Assembly (NCBI RefSeq): GCF_014596515.1
Contig: NZ_MSJQ01000049.1
Span: 1 to 55,096, forward strand
Length of the DNA: 55,096 nucleotides
From: Streptomyces sp. CBMA156
GTDB lineage: Bacteria; Actinomycetota; Actinomycetes; Streptomycetales; Streptomycetaceae
Reading direction: 5' to 3'
Both the position numbers and the translations under genes were made by a program. Below, one piece after another: positions 25,981-35,249 of the stretch. The notes under the pieces were generated by a model. The model worked only from the letters and a program-made list of their open reading frames with translations, had not been told where the DNA came from and made no database searches. How positions within the stretch are numbered: the stretch's first letter is position 1; the number at the start of each line of letters is the position of its first letter.

Positions 25981-27228
25981 TCAGTCGCGGGCCTCGCCGA
26001 GCAGCTTCTGGACCCGGCTGATGCCCTCGACCAGGTCGGCGTCGCCGAGCGCGTAGGAGAGCCGCAGGTAGCCGGGGGTGCCGAAGGCCTCGCCCGGGAC
26101 GACCGCGACCTCGGCCTCGTCCAGGATCAGGGTGGCCAGCTCGCCGGAGGTCTGCGGGCGCCTGCCGCGGATCTCCTTGCCCAGCAGGTCCTTCACCGAC
26201 GGGTAGACGTAGAAGGCGCCCTCGGGCTCGGGGCAGAGCACGCCCTCGATCTCGTTGAGCATCCGCACGATGGTCCTGCGGCGGCGGTCGAAGGCCTCGC
26301 GCATCTCGGCGACCGCGTCCAGGTCGGCGGCCACGGCGGCCAGGGCGGCGCGCTGGGCGACGTTGGAGACGTTCGAGGTGGCGTGCGACTGGAGGTTGGT
26401 CGCGGCCTTGATGACGTCCTTGGGGCCGATCACCCAGCCCACCCGCCAGCCGGTCATCGCGTAGGTCTTGGCGACGCCGTTGACCACGATGCACTTGTCG
26501 GCCAGCTCGGGCAGCAGGGCCGGCAGCGAGGTGAAGGTCGCGTCGCCGTACACCAGGTGCTCGTAGATCTCGTCGGTGAGCACCCACAGGCCGTGCTCCA
26601 GGGCCCAGCGGCCGATCGCCTCGGCCTCGGCCTCGGTGTACACCGCGCCGGTCGGGTTGGACGGCGAGACGAACAGCACGACCTTGGTGTTCTCGGTGCG
26701 GGCGGCCTCCAGCTGCTCGACCGAGACCTTGTAACCGGTGGTCTCGTCGGCGACGACCTCCACCGGGACGCCGCCGGCCAGCTGGACCGACTCCGGGTAG
26801 GTGGTCCAGTACGGGGCCGGGATGACGACCTCGTCGCCCGGGTCCAGGATCGCCGCGAAGGCCTCGTAGATCGCCTGCTTGCCGCCGTTGGTGACCAGCA
26901 CCTGGGAGGCGTCCACCTCGTAGCCGGAGTCGCGCAGCGTCTTGGCGGCGATCGCGGCCTTCAGCTCGGGCAGGCCACCCGCCGGGGTGTAGCGGTGGTT
27001 CTTCGGGTCACGGCAGGCCTCGACGGCCGCCTCGACGATGTAGCCCGGGGTCGGGAAGTCGGGCTCGCCGGCGCCGAAGCCGATGACCGGGCGGCCGGCC
27101 GCCTTGAGGGCCTTGGCCTTGGCGTCCACGGCGAGGGTCGCGGACTCGGCGATCGCGCCGATCCGGGCGGAGACCCGGCGGTCGGCGGGGCGGATGGACT
27201 GGTCGGGCTGCGGGGTGGAAGCGCTCAT
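25981..27228 (-). CDS. aspC: Class I pyridoxal-phosphate aminotransferase, aspartate type
   Basis: A 415-residue type I aminotransferase of the Ib aspartate aminotransferase group, interconverting aspartate/2-oxoglutarate and oxaloacetate/glutamate. Motifs: [11 protein letters not shown] (N-terminal substrate loop), [10 protein letters not shown] (cofactor phosphate), [21 protein letters not shown] (Asp and Tyr on the PLP ring), the Schiff-base Lys K254 in [15 protein letters not shown], and [10 protein letters not shown] with the carboxylate-binding Arg. ATG at 27228 gives a short Ser/Pro-rich leader before [11 protein letters not shown]. It is divergent from tRNA-Trp and secE, as in Streptomyces in general. 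Confidence 0.93.
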   Translation of the reverse strand: MSASTPQPDQSIRPADRRVSARIGAIAESATLAVDAKAKALKAAGRPVIGFGAGEPDFPTPGYIVEAAVEACRDPKNHRYTPAGGLPELKAAIAAKTLRDSGYEVDASQVLVTNGGKQAIYEAFAAILDPGDEVVIPAPYWTTYPESVQLAGGVPVEVVADETTGYKVSVEQLEAARTENTKVVLFVSPSNPTGAVYTEAEAEAIGRWALEHGLWVLTDEIYEHLVYGDATFTSLPALLPELADKCIVVNGVAKTYAMTGWRVGWVIGPKDVIKAATNLQSHATSNVSNVAQRAALAAVAADLDAVAEMREAFDRRRRTIVRMLNEIEGVLCPEPEGAFYVYPSVKDLLGKEIRGRRPQTSGELATLILDEAEVAVVPGEAFGTPGYLRLSYALGDADLVEGISRVQKLLGEARD

Positions 27229-27512
27229 GCCTGCATCGTCGCAGAACCGGGACGGACCGGGCATCGGGGTATCGGCATCCGTACGCCCCCGTCCGGATCG
27301 TGGCTCCGGCGATCCGTCGGTGGGGGCCCCGCCGGGCCGGACATCCGCCGGGGGAGCGGCCGGTCCGGAAGAAGAGGTTCGACCAAACACCCCTCGACCA
27401 CGTACACTCGCTGCTCGACGGCCCGCCGAAAGAAACCGGAGCTTTCACCGCCTGTACGAACGGCGGGGGGAGATGCGGTAGGTTGGTCGCCACCGGAGCC
27501 GCGAGGCACCGT

Positions 27513-27585
27513 AGGGCAATAGCTCAATTGGTAGAGCACCGGTCTCCAAAACCGGCGGTTGGGGGTTCGAGTCCCTCTTGCCCTG
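27513..27585 (+). tRNA. tRNA-Trp (anticodon CCA)
   Basis: The acceptor AGGGCAA pairs with TTGCCCT, with discriminator G. The anticodon stem is CCGGT/ACCGG and the loop CTCCAAA has CCA at 27546-27548. The T arm is GGGGG-TTCGAGT-CCCTC with an imperfect outer pair. A possible TACACT -10 lies at 27403-27408. The 285-bp gap from aspC holds no other gene. Confidence 0.96.
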
Positions 27586-27732
27586 CTGCTAGATCCGTTT
27601 TCAGCCCGTTCGCTCCACAGGAGTGAGCGGGCTTGATGCGGAGATGGCACCGATCAGCACCGCTAGCCGACTGGTCGTGCCCCACCTGGTGCGCGGCGAA
27701 GCTCGGCAGGACCCGGATTCAGGTGAGGACGA

Positions 27733-28068
27733 GTGACGGAGACCACGGGCTCCACCGCAACGCCTGAGAGCGGCAACCCCGAGGGTGCCGACGGCGCCGC
27801 CGAGGCCACGCCCGCCGAGGGCGAGAAGTCCGGCAAGCGCGGCGGCCGCGAGAAGAAGTCCGGCAAGCGGGCCAAGAAGGGCGCGTTCGCCCGGATCGGC
27901 CTGTTCTACCGCCAGATCATCGCGGAACTGCGCAAGGTCGTCTGGCCCACCAAGGGCGAGCTCACCAGCTACACCGCCGTCGTGGTCACCTTCGTCGTGG
28001 TCATGATGGGCATCGTGGCCGGCCTGGACTACGGCTTCTCCAAGCTGAGTCTCTGGGTCTTCGGCTGA
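27733..28068 (+). CDS. secE: Preprotein translocase subunit SecE
   Basis: A 111-residue membrane protein, the essential clamp around SecY in the Sec translocon. A long charged N-terminus, Lys/Arg-rich at about residues 31-50, is followed by the conserved amphipathic helix RQIIAELRKVVWPTKGELTSY and a single membrane helix (AVVVTFVVVMMGIVAGLDYGF region). GTG at 27733 has AGGTGAGGA upstream. It lies after tRNA-Trp and before nusG, as in most bacteria. Confidence 0.95.
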   Translation: MTETTGSTATPESGNPEGADGAAEATPAEGEKSGKRGGREKKSGKRAKKGAFARIGLFYRQIIAELRKVVWPTKGELTSYTAVVVTFVVVMMGIVAGLDYGFSKLSLWVFG

Positions 28069-28088
28069 CCGGCCGCCCCACCTCCGTA

Positions 28089-28135
28089 GACAGCTTTCCG
28101 ACCCGGGCCGATTCATCGGCCCGGGTCGAGCTGTC
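28089..28135 (+). terminator. Hairpin between secE and nusG
   Basis: The inner 13-bp perfect stem GACCCGGGCCGAT/ATCGGCCCGGGTC has a TC loop, and the outer GACAGCT/AGCTGTC extends it. A TACTGT -10-like element (28171-28176) follows, so nusG may have its own promoter. Confidence 0.7.
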
Positions 28136-28278
28136 GGCGCCGGACGTACGCGCGGCTACCGTGGACTCGGTACTGTTGAAGTCTCCGAGACCTCATCTGG
28201 CGCCCGCGCGAGCGGACGCGTACCGGGCGGGTCGAGGAGCGCGCCACCTTCACCATCTCCAGGAAAGAAGCAGCCACC

Positions 28279-29154
28279 GTGTCTGAGTCCCCCCTGTACG
28301 ACGCCGACGAGACCGTCCGCGAGGCGGATGTCGCCGCCGAGCCGGACGCGGCCGAGCTGGCTGACGACGTCGAGTCCGCCGAGCAGATCGTGGACGCCGC
28401 GGACAGCGACGAGGACGAGGTCGAGGCGCACGACGAGGCCGAGGCCGGCGAGCCCGCCGAGGAGGCCGCGCTGCACGTGGAGGGCGACGCCGAGGAGGCC
28501 GACGCGGAGGAGACCGAGGAGGAGGCCGCCGAGGAGGAGGCCGCCGAGGTCGACCCGGTCGCCAAGTTCCGCGAGGACCTGCGCTTCATGCCAGGCGAGT
28601 GGTACGTGATCCACACCTACGCCGGCTACGAGAACCGGGTGAAGCAGAACCTGGAGCAGCGCGCCGTCTCGCTGAACGTCGAGGAGTACATCTTCCAGGC
28701 CGAGGTGCCGCAGGAGGAGGTCGTCCAGATCAAGAACGGCGACCGCAAGACCATCCGCCAGAACAAGCTCCCCGGCTACGTCCTGGTGCGCATGGACCTC
28801 ACCCCCGAGTCCTGGGGCGTCGTGCGCAACACCCCGGGTGTCACCGGCTTCGTCGGCAACGCCTACGACCCGTACCCGCTGACCCTGGACGAGGTCGTCA
28901 AGATGCTCGCCCCGGACGTCGAGCGCCAGGCGGCCAAGGACGCCGGCAAGCCCTCGCCGGTCAAGCCGAGCGAGATCCAGGTGCTGGACTTCGAGGTCGG
29001 CGACTCGGTCACCGTCACCGACGGTCCGTTCGCGACCCTCCAGGCGACCATCAACGAGATCAACCCGGACTCGAAGAAGGTCAAGGGCCTGGTCGAGATC
29101 TTCGGCCGGGAGACCCCGGTCGAGCTCTCCTTCGACCAGATCCAGAAGAACTAG
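28279..29154 (+). CDS. nusG: Transcription termination/antitermination factor NusG
   Basis: A 291-residue elongation factor that binds RNA polymerase and links it to Rho or the ribosome. The first about 95 residues are a very acidic, Ala/Glu/Asp-rich extension with low complexity, typical of actinobacterial NusG but absent in E. coli (181 residues). The NGN domain begins at [18 protein letters not shown] (about 112) and contains [10 protein letters not shown] and TPGVTGFVG. The C-terminal KOW domain has [15 protein letters not shown] and [22 protein letters not shown] at 28279 follows AGGAAAGAAG. Confidence 0.96.
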   Translation: MSESPLYDADETVREADVAAEPDAAELADDVESAEQIVDAADSDEDEVEAHDEAEAGEPAEEAALHVEGDAEEADAEETEEEAAEEEAAEVDPVAKFREDLRFMPGEWYVIHTYAGYENRVKQNLEQRAVSLNVEEYIFQAEVPQEEVVQIKNGDRKTIRQNKLPGYVLVRMDLTPESWGVVRNTPGVTGFVGNAYDPYPLTLDEVVKMLAPDVERQAAKDAGKPSPVKPSEIQVLDFEVGDSVTVTDGPFATLQATINEINPDSKKVKGLVEIFGRETPVELSFDQIQKN

Positions 29155-29167
29155 TCGTACGGTCTTC

Positions 29168-29209
29168 GGATCCGGGGCAGGGCCGAGGGCCCTGCCCCGG
29201 ATCCGTTTT
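29168..29209 (+). terminator. Strong terminator after nusG
   Basis: A perfect 17-bp stem (29168-29184 with 29188-29204) with a GAG loop and a following GTTTT. Confidence 0.93.
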
Positions 29210-29236
29210 GGTCCAGCGGCGCGAACGCGTTAGCCT
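29208..29236 (+). promoter_or_regulatory. Promoter of rplKA
   Basis: TTGGTC (29208-29213), a 17-bp spacer, then TAGCCT (29231-29236). It directly follows the nusG terminator and lies about 85 bp before rplK. Confidence 0.7.
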
Positions 29237-29319
29237 GGTCCGATGTGTGTGCTGGCGGCAGGGTGTCGCCCCGGTCCCGCACGCACCAGCAATCACCTCT
29301 CGGAAGGACCCGGAGAGAC

Positions 29320-29754
29320 ATGCCTCCCAAGAAGAAGAAGATCACGGGGCTTATCAAGCTCCAGATCAACGCCGGTGCGGCCAACCCGGCGCCGCCGGTC
29401 GGCCCCGCGCTGGGTCAGCACGGCGTCAACATCATGGAGTTCTGCAAGGCCTACAACGCCGCGACCGAGTCGCAGCGCGGCATGATCGTGCCGGTGGAGA
29501 TCACGGTCTACGACGACCGTTCCTTCACCTTCATCACGAAGACGCCGCCGGCCGCGCGCCTCATCCTGAAGGCCGCGGGCGTCGAGAAGGGCTCCGGCGA
29601 GCCGCACAAGACCAAGGTCGCCAAGCTCACCAGCGCCCAGGTCCGTGACATCGCCACGGTCAAGATGCCCGACCTGAACGCCAACGACCTGGACGCCGCG
29701 GAGAAGATCATCGCCGGCACCGCCCGGTCGATGGGCATCACCGTCGAGGGCTGA
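29320..29754 (+). CDS. rplK: 50S ribosomal protein L11
   Basis: A 144-residue protein of the GTPase-associated centre, binding 23S rRNA with L10/L12; thiostrepton acts here. The N-terminal domain has [33 protein letters not shown], given here as a region, with the Pro-rich hinge involved in stringent response. The C-terminal RNA-binding domain has [20 protein letters not shown] and ends [12 protein letters not shown] 29320 follows GGAAGGACCCGGAGAG. Confidence 0.97.
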
Positions 29755-29856
29755 GAACCTCCCTTCCCGTCAGGGAAAAGCTGATTCAGCCATCCCCGTG
29801 GTAGGGCCCGCGCAGGCCCGTGACACCACAACTCCATTCATCATTCAGGAGCAGCC

Positions 29857-30579
29857 ATGAAGCGCAGCAAGGCCCTGAAGGCCGCGGACGCCCAGGTCGA
29901 CCGCGAGCGCCTTTACGCCCCCCTCGAGGCCATCCGCCTCGCCAAGGCGACCAGCACCAGCAAGTTCGACGGCACCGTCGAGGTCGCCATGCGTCTGGGT
30001 GTCGACCCGCGCAAGGCCGACCAGATGGTCCGCAGCACCGTGATCCTCCCGCACGGCACCGGTAAGACCGCTCGGGTCCTGGTCTTCGCGACCGGCGAGC
30101 GTGCCGAGGCCGCGCGTGCTGCTGGCGCCGACATCGTCGGTGCCGACGAGCTGATCGACGAGGTCGCGAAGGGCAAGCTGGACTTCGACGCCGTCGTCGC
30201 CACCCCGGACCTCATGGGCAAGGTCGGCCGCCTCGGCCGCGTGCTCGGTCCCCGTGGTCTGATGCCGAACCCGAAGACCGGCACCGTGACCCCGGACGTC
30301 GCCAAGGCTGTCAACGACATCAAGGGCGGCAAGATCGAGTTCCGCGTCGACAAGCACTCGAACCTGCACTTCATCATCGGTAAGGCCTCCTTCACCGACG
30401 AGCAGCTGGTCGAGAACTACGCCGCCGCGCTGGACGAGGTGCTCCGCGCCAAGCCGTCCGCCGCCAAGGGCCGCTACATCAAGAAGACCGCGTTCTCGAC
30501 CACCATCGGCCCCGGCATCCTGGTGGACCCGAACCGCACCCGTAACCTCCTCGTCGAGGAGGACCCGGCCGCCGTCTGA
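29857..30579 (+). CDS. rplA: 50S ribosomal protein L1
   Basis: A 240-residue protein forming the L1 stalk of the large subunit, needed for deacyl-tRNA release; it can also repress its own mRNA. Signatures are [39 protein letters not shown] and [21 protein letters not shown] (partly quoted). ATG at 29857 follows CAGGAG. The 102-bp gap after rplK may hold the L1 target, but I could not delimit it. Confidence 0.97.
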   Translation: MKRSKALKAADAQVDRERLYAPLEAIRLAKATSTSKFDGTVEVAMRLGVDPRKADQMVRSTVILPHGTGKTARVLVFATGERAEAARAAGADIVGADELIDEVAKGKLDFDAVVATPDLMGKVGRLGRVLGPRGLMPNPKTGTVTPDVAKAVNDIKGGKIEFRVDKHSNLHFIIGKASFTDEQLVENYAAALDEVLRAKPSAAKGRYIKKTAFSTTIGPGILVDPNRTRNLLVEEDPAAV

Positions 30580-30604
30580 GCACCCGTGCTCTAGCGCAGT
30601 CCGT

Positions 30605-30648
30605 ACGACGGGCCCGCACCCCCTTCACCGGGGGTGCGGGCCCGTCGT
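30605..30648 (+). terminator. Strong terminator after rplA
   Basis: A perfect 19-bp stem (30605-30623 with 30630-30648) with a 6-nt loop, 25 bp after the rplA stop. Confidence 0.92.
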
Positions 30649-30762
30649 CGTTCCCCGAACGGTTGCCGGATCGGGACATCGGGGGAGGGGAGCGGGCGGC
30701 CGAACCGTCGTACGCTCTGGCGGTCAGACCACGTGGAGAACCTGTGACCGCCGGAGTGTGCC

Positions 30763-31542
30763 GTGCCGCCCGCCCCTCGCCCCACCGTTCTCGTGGCGGC
30801 CCTGCTGCTCGCCACCACCACCGGGTGCAGCCTGCTGGCCGCCCCGACCACGGGGACCCCGGGCGGTCCCGCGCCGGTGCCGCCCAAACAGGTGGTGCTC
30901 GCCGCCGCGCAGGCGCTCGACGACGCCGGCAGCGCCCGGATCGACGTGGTCCGGGAGGGCCCGGACGGCCGGCGGACCGCGAGCGGCTCGCTGGTCTGGG
31001 GTGCGGCGGACGAGGCCGCGCTGACCGTCACCGACGAACTGGGCAGCGGACGGCTGACCGTGAAGGACGGCGTGCTCGACCTCGTGTACCAGGACGGCGC
31101 GGCCAAGCACGCGGAGCGGAGCACCGCGGAGTCGGTCGACCCCGGGGCGGGCGCCGGCCCCGGCGGCTTCGCGGGCGGCTGGACGAGCACGCTGATCACC
31201 GGCCCCGGCAGCCGGGCGTACGCGGTCGCGCAGGGCGTCACCCTCGGCTCGCTCGGCGCCGAGCAACTGGCCGGGACCACCGTCGCGCACTACCGGGGCT
31301 CCGTGCCGGTGGCCGAACTCTTCGGAAGCGACAAGGAGTTGAGCCCGCAGCGGCGCGCCGCCACACTGGACTGGTACCAGCGGCGCGGGGTGACGGCGAT
31401 CGGCTACGACGTCTGGGTCGGGCCCGGCAAGCAACTGCTGCGGCTGCGCGAGACGGTCCGGGGGAGCGCGGGAACCACGGTGACCACGACCGATGTCTCG
31501 GTCTCGGGGGCGGCGGACCCGGCGCCTCCCGCGGGCGGGTGA
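30763..31542 (+). CDS. LppX-like lipoprotein 1
   Basis: A 259-residue exported lipoprotein. The short signal peptide (residues 1-21) ends in a lipobox LATTTGCS, so Cys22 would be lipidated at the membrane's outer face. The mature part starts with a Pro/Thr/Gly-rich linker followed by a beta-rich domain. LAGTTVAHYRGSV and a later DVWVGPGKQLLRLRE match the corresponding parts of the next two lipoproteins (HYSGVL/DVWVDTDQLVVQR and HYRITT/DLWLNDKDQLVRLQR). These features recall the LppX/LprG fold, which carries lipids across the mycobacterial periplasm; cargo here is unknown. The start is GTG at 30763 with GGAG upstream. Confidence 0.75.
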   Translation: MPPAPRPTVLVAALLLATTTGCSLLAAPTTGTPGGPAPVPPKQVVLAAAQALDDAGSARIDVVREGPDGRRTASGSLVWGAADEAALTVTDELGSGRLTVKDGVLDLVYQDGAAKHAERSTAESVDPGAGAGPGGFAGGWTSTLITGPGSRAYAVAQGVTLGSLGAEQLAGTTVAHYRGSVPVAELFGSDKELSPQRRAATLDWYQRRGVTAIGYDVWVGPGKQLLRLRETVRGSAGTTVTTTDVSVSGAADPAPPAGG

Positions 31543-31605
31543 CGCGGAGGGGATATCGGGTGGGTGGGGCGTCCGACGATCCGTTAGAGTCCGCCTGAGA
31601 AATAC

Positions 31606-31773
31606 ATGAGAAGAGCTGACAATCGGCCTTTCTCTGGGCCGATCGGATCTCACGGGGGCAGCAAGGCCGCCGTCACCGGCACGGACGCGAACCGCGGCAA
31701 GGCCGCCGCGACCGCGGCACCGGCCGTCGGCGTCCTCGGCAGCGAGGCCGACCTGCCCGAGCTGCTCGGCTGA
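31606..31773 (+). CDS. Possible 55-residue small protein between lipoprotein genes
   Basis: ATG at 31606 to TGA at 31771-31773. The peptide starts MRRADNRPFSGPIGSHGG and ends in an Ala-rich, then acidic tail (SEADLPELLG). Codons in the second half have almost exclusively G/C at position three, as in real genes here; the first half less so. A TAGAGT -10-like hexamer at 31585-31590 would give a very short leader, and no clear ribosome-binding site is present. Unrecognised; it may be a leaderless small gene or the remnant of a larger one. The rest of the 320-bp gap 31543-31864 holds nothing else I can name. Confidence 0.4.
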   Translation: MRRADNRPFSGPIGSHGGSKAAVTGTDANRGKAAATAAPAVGVLGSEADLPELLG

Positions 31774-31864
31774 TCCGGCGCGGCCCGTCCACCGGGCCCA
31801 CCGGCAGCAACGACCGGCTACCACCCGGGCGCATCGAGGGCCCGGGGTCCTCAAGGGGGGAATC

Positions 31865-32815
31865 ATGGCTGGAACCCGCAAGACCGCCGTCGCCGTCGTC
31901 CTCGCCGCCCTGGCGCTGACCGCGACCGCGTGCAACGACAACGCCGACAAGGGCGCCGACAAGAACGCCGCCCCGGCCGCGCCGACCCCGGCCGCCGCCA
32001 CCACGCCGGCCGGCACCCCGTCGGCCGCCCCGACCGGTGGCGCCAAGCCGGAGAAGGCGAGCCCGGCGGTCTACCTGGAGCAGGTCACCCAGAAGACCGG
32101 CGCGGCCAAGTCGGCGAAGATCACCGAGACCATCACGATCGGCGACATCGCCATGAAGGGCACCGGCGCGATCTCCTGGGCCGACGGCCTCCAGGGCGAC
32201 CTCACGATGGACATGTCCGGCTCCCCGCTGGGCAAGGGCATCGCGCTCCTCACCGGCAGCGAGTCCGCGCCGTACCGCTTCACCAAGGACGGGATGTACC
32301 TGCGCGTCGGCGGCGACGCGGTCCAGGTCCTGGACGGGAAGCACTGGGTGCACTACAGCGCCGCCGACCAGGCCAAGGCCTCCGGGGGCACGGCCAACCA
32401 GTTCAAGGACGCGGACCCGGTCGAGGGTGTGCGGCTGCTGATCGCGACCGGCAAGGTCGCCGAGGTCGGCGAGGAGACGGTGGCCGGCAAGGCGACCACC
32501 CACTACTCCGGTGTGCTCAACGCCGACGACATCGCCAAGGCGTCCGGCAAGGGCCTGAGCCAGGAGAAGCTCGACGGGATCAAGCAGAAGCTGGCCGCGT
32601 CCGGCATCACCAGCGAGCGGATCGACGTGTGGGTCGACACCGACCAGCTGGTGGTGCAGCGGACCGAGACCGGTGACACCTCGGCCGGCGCGTTCAAGGC
32701 CTCGGTCCTCTACTCGGACTACGGGACCGCGGTGAACACCACCGCGCCGGCCGCGTCCGACGTGGTGGAGGCCTCCGCGCTGGCGAAGCTCAGCAAGGGC
32801 GGCGGCGCGAGCTGA
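31865..32815 (+). CDS. LppX-like lipoprotein 2
   Basis: A 316-residue lipoprotein with signal peptide (1-22) and lipobox LTATAC, Cys23 being the lipidation site. A disordered Ala/Pro/Thr linker runs to about residue 60, then the LppX/LprG-like domain: repeated beta strands around TETITIGDIAMKGTGAISW, LTMDMSGSPLGK, a helix pair, VAGKATTHYSGVL and IDVWVDTDQLVVQRTE. It is probably a periplasmic-face lipid or ligand carrier, inferred from the fold. ATG at 31865 follows AAGGGGGG. A strong hairpin follows at 32857. Confidence 0.8.
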   Translation: MAGTRKTAVAVVLAALALTATACNDNADKGADKNAAPAAPTPAAATTPAGTPSAAPTGGAKPEKASPAVYLEQVTQKTGAAKSAKITETITIGDIAMKGTGAISWADGLQGDLTMDMSGSPLGKGIALLTGSESAPYRFTKDGMYLRVGGDAVQVLDGKHWVHYSAADQAKASGGTANQFKDADPVEGVRLLIATGKVAEVGEETVAGKATTHYSGVLNADDIAKASGKGLSQEKLDGIKQKLAASGITSERIDVWVDTDQLVVQRTETGDTSAGAFKASVLYSDYGTAVNTTAPAASDVVEASALAKLSKGGGAS

Positions 32816-32856
32816 TCCGTCCGCCGGGCCGGCCGGATTCGGCCGACCCGGTGGAT

Positions 32857-32901
32857 CCGCCAGGGGCGGCGGCCCCCGACGAGGGGGCCGCCACCTGGCG
32901 G
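32857..32901 (+). terminator. Terminator between lipoproteins 2 and 3
   Basis: CCGCCAGG and CCTGGCGG form the outer stem, and GGCGGCCCCC/GGGGGCCGCC the inner one, with a GACGA loop. Confidence 0.8.
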
Positions 32902-32974
32902 GCCGGGGACGGGTGGCAAGGTGGCCGGAGCGAGGGCCGCCGTCGGACGGGGCCGGGCGAGAGGGGTACGGACG

Positions 32975-33847
32975 ATGGCGGGACGGCAGCGGTTGGCGGC
33001 AGTGGCCGTCGTCGCCCTGCTGGTGAGCGGGCTGAGCGGGTGCGACGGGGGCGCGCCCGCCGGGCCGTCCGGCGGCCCGACGCCGACCAACGCCTCGCCG
33101 GCCGCCGCCTCCCCGAGCGCCCAGGCCAAGCCGACCGACCGGTCGCCGCACGGGGTGCTGCTCTCCGCCCAGCTGGCCATGCAGACCGCCCGCCGGGCCA
33201 AGGTCAGCTACCGGCTCGGCCAGGACGCCGGCTCGGGCCCGCTGTTCTGGCAGCCCAAGACCGCGCTCCAGATCAAGCGCTCCACCCCGTCCGGGTCCGA
33301 GCAGCTGATCGTCGTGGACACCGTCGCCTACCAGGGCGGGGACGCCGCCACCGCGGCCAGGAACGGCGGCAGGCACTGGGAGCGCTTCACCGTGCCGCCG
33401 GACGCGGACGGCCACAAGGAGATCCCCTACGCCGGGCTGATCGACCTGCTGAACCCGGTCGAGGCGCTGACCGCGGCCACCGCAGAGGGGGCGGACCCGG
33501 TCTTCGTCGGCGAGGAGAAGTACGAGGACTCGACCGTCGAGCACTACCGGATCACCACCACCGCCGAGAAGTACGCGGCCGCCCAGACCCAGCTGACCCA
33601 GGCCCGCAGGGACGGCCTCCGGGCCGCGCTCGCGCCGGGCGGCTCGCTCTCGCTCACCGTGGACCTCTGGCTCAACGACAAGGACCAGCTGGTCCGGCTC
33701 CAGCGCACCGGCAGCGGGGACAGCGGCAGCGCGGACGACTCGGTGCTCTACACCGACTTCGCCGGGGCACTGCTCTCGGCGCAGGCGCCGGTCGAGTCGG
33801 ACACCGTGGACACCGGGGTCCGGACGGTCTCCCCGCTGGCCCGCTGA
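32975..33847 (+). CDS. LppX-like lipoprotein 3
   Basis: A 290-residue lipoprotein: signal peptide LAAVAVVALLVSGLSGC with lipobox LSGC, a Pro/Ser/Ala linker to about residue 58, then a domain sharing the pattern of the preceding paralogue, including STVEHYRITTT, SLTVDLWLNDKDQLVRLQR and the closing SVLYTDFAGALLSAQAPVESD (partly quoted), like SVLYSDYGTAVN in lipoprotein 2. ATG 32975 with GAGAGGGG upstream is preferred over an earlier in-frame ATG at 32921. Its own transcript is likely, given the terminator before it. Function is unknown beyond a likely ligand-carrier fold. Confidence 0.78.
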   Translation: MAGRQRLAAVAVVALLVSGLSGCDGGAPAGPSGGPTPTNASPAAASPSAQAKPTDRSPHGVLLSAQLAMQTARRAKVSYRLGQDAGSGPLFWQPKTALQIKRSTPSGSEQLIVVDTVAYQGGDAATAARNGGRHWERFTVPPDADGHKEIPYAGLIDLLNPVEALTAATAEGADPVFVGEEKYEDSTVEHYRITTTAEKYAAAQTQLTQARRDGLRAALAPGGSLSLTVDLWLNDKDQLVRLQRTGSGDSGSADDSVLYTDFAGALLSAQAPVESDTVDTGVRTVSPLAR

Positions 33848-33889
33848 GCCGCCTGACGCCCGCCCGCGGTTGCTCCGTCCGAGGGCGAT

Positions 33890-33919
33890 TTGCACCTTGC
33901 GACCGGCTCCGGCTAATCT
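33890..33919 (+). promoter_or_regulatory. Promoter of rplJL
   Basis: TTGCAC (33890-33895), an 18-bp spacer, then TAATCT (33914-33919): one of the best consensus promoters in the window, giving a leader of about 280 nt before rplJ. Confidence 0.8.
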
Positions 33920-33927
33920 AGCCGAAG

Positions 33928-34208
33928 CCAAAGACCGCTGGTTGTCATCGCGCCCCCGTCAGGGAGCCGGTGGCCGAAGGATCTGCGTTTCGTCGCAGGC
34001 AGCCCGCGCAGGTGTGTCTGGAGCTTCGACTTCCGGGTACCGCGTCCGCGCGGCCGCCCGTTGAGGTCGCTACGAGCCCCGTGCGCCTGCGCACCGGGGC
34101 TCATTGCGTTTCCGCAGGAGCTTTCCTTCCGTCCGGTCGGTCCACGGCGACCCAGGTCGACTTTCGCGGTCGGCCCGACTTCGACATCACGGAAGGAGGC
34201 GTAAGCCT
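33928..34208 (+). ncRNA. rplJL mRNA leader (candidate L10 leader) with attenuator-like hairpin
   Basis: A long untranslated leader runs from the promoter to rplJ. Its first part (GACCGCTGG to GGCCGAAGGATCTGCG, about 33932-33990) resembles what I remember of the L10 autoregulatory leader, where L10-(L12)4 binds its own mRNA. A GC-rich hairpin (34074-34102, GAGCCCCG.. with ..CGGGGCTC) followed by a T-containing run could be an attenuator. The exact family assignment needs a covariance-model match. Confidence 0.5.
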
Positions 34209-34772
34209 ATGGCCAGGCCCGACAAGGCTGCTGCCGTTGCCGAGATCACGGACAAGTTCCGTGGCTCCTCCGCGGCGCTGCTGACCGAGTACCGCGGTCT
34301 CTCGGTGAAGCAGGTCAAGACCCTGCGTCGCTCGCTCGGCGACAACGCCGAGTACGCCGTGGTGAAGAACACGCTGACCAAGATCGCGGCCAATGAGGTC
34401 GGGATCACGGAGCTCGACGACCTGTTCAGTGGTCCGACGGCTGTCGCCTTCGTCACCGGTGACCCGGTGGAGTCGGCGAAGGCTCTGCGTGACTTCGCCA
34501 AGGAGAACCCCGCTCTCATCATCAAGGGCGGTGTCCTTGACGGTAAGGCGCTGTCCGCCGATGAGATCAAGAAGCTCGCGGACCTCGAGTCCCGCGAGGT
34601 GCTGCTCGCCAAGCTGGCGGGTGCCCTGAAGGCCAAGCAGTCCCAGGCTGCCGCGCTCTTCCAGGCCCTGCCGTCGAAGCTCGTCCGCACTGTGGACGCG
34701 CTGCGCGACAAGGTCGAGCAGGGCGGTGCCGGTACGCCGGCTCCCGCCGCCGAGGACGCCGCCGCGGAGTAA
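34209..34772 (+). CDS. rplJ: 50S ribosomal protein L10
   Basis: A 187-residue protein that anchors the L12 stalk dimers to 23S rRNA in the GTPase-associated centre. N-terminal family features: [41 protein letters not shown] and [15 protein letters not shown]. The C-terminal helices bind L12. The tail is Ala/Pro/Glu-rich. ATG 34209 follows AAGGAGG. It is cotranscribed with rplL 88 bp downstream. Confidence 0.97.
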   Translation: MARPDKAAAVAEITDKFRGSSAALLTEYRGLSVKQVKTLRRSLGDNAEYAVVKNTLTKIAANEVGITELDDLFSGPTAVAFVTGDPVESAKALRDFAKENPALIIKGGVLDGKALSADEIKKLADLESREVLLAKLAGALKAKQSQAAALFQALPSKLVRTVDALRDKVEQGGAGTPAPAAEDAAAE

Positions 34773-34860
34773 TCCGCAGGCTCACGCCTCGCTGCGGGCC
34801 CGTGCCCGCCCAACCCGTACATACGGCACCAACCTGCCGATTTAGTGGAAGGACGCCATC

Positions 34861-35244
34861 ATGGCGAAGCTGTCCCAGGACGAGCTGCTCGCGCAGTTCG
34901 AGGAGCTCACCCTCATCGAGCTGGCCGCCTTCGTGAAGGCCTTCGAGGAGAAGTTCGACGTCACCGCCGCCGCGCCGGTCGCCGTTGCCGCCGCCGGTGT
35001 CCCCGGTGCCGCCGCTGAGGCCGTCGAGGAGCAGGACGAGTTCGACGTCATCCTCGAGGGTGCCGGCGACAAGAAGATCCAGGTCATCAAGGAGGTGCGC
35101 ACCCTGACCTCCCTCGGCCTGAAGGAGGCCAAGGACCTCGTTGACACCGCTGGTGCCAAGGTCCTGGAGAAGGTTGCCAAGGACGTTGCCGAGAAGGCCA
35201 AGGCCGCCCTCGAGGGTGCCGGCGCCAAGGTCACCGTCAAGTGA
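34861..35244 (+). CDS. rplL: 50S ribosomal protein L7/L12
   Basis: A 127-residue stalk protein present in several copies, recruiting and activating translational GTPases. The N-terminal dimerisation domain ([21 protein letters not shown]) is followed by an Ala/Val/Pro hinge (about 38-56) and the globular domain [21 protein letters not shown] with [16 protein letters not shown] 34861 follows GTGGAAGGA. Confidence 0.98.
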   Translation: MAKLSQDELLAQFEELTLIELAAFVKAFEEKFDVTAAAPVAVAAAGVPGAAAEAVEEQDEFDVILEGAGDKKIQVIKEVRTLTSLGLKEAKDLVDTAGAKVLEKVAKDVAEKAKAALEGAGAKVTVK

Positions 35245-35249
35245 TCTCG

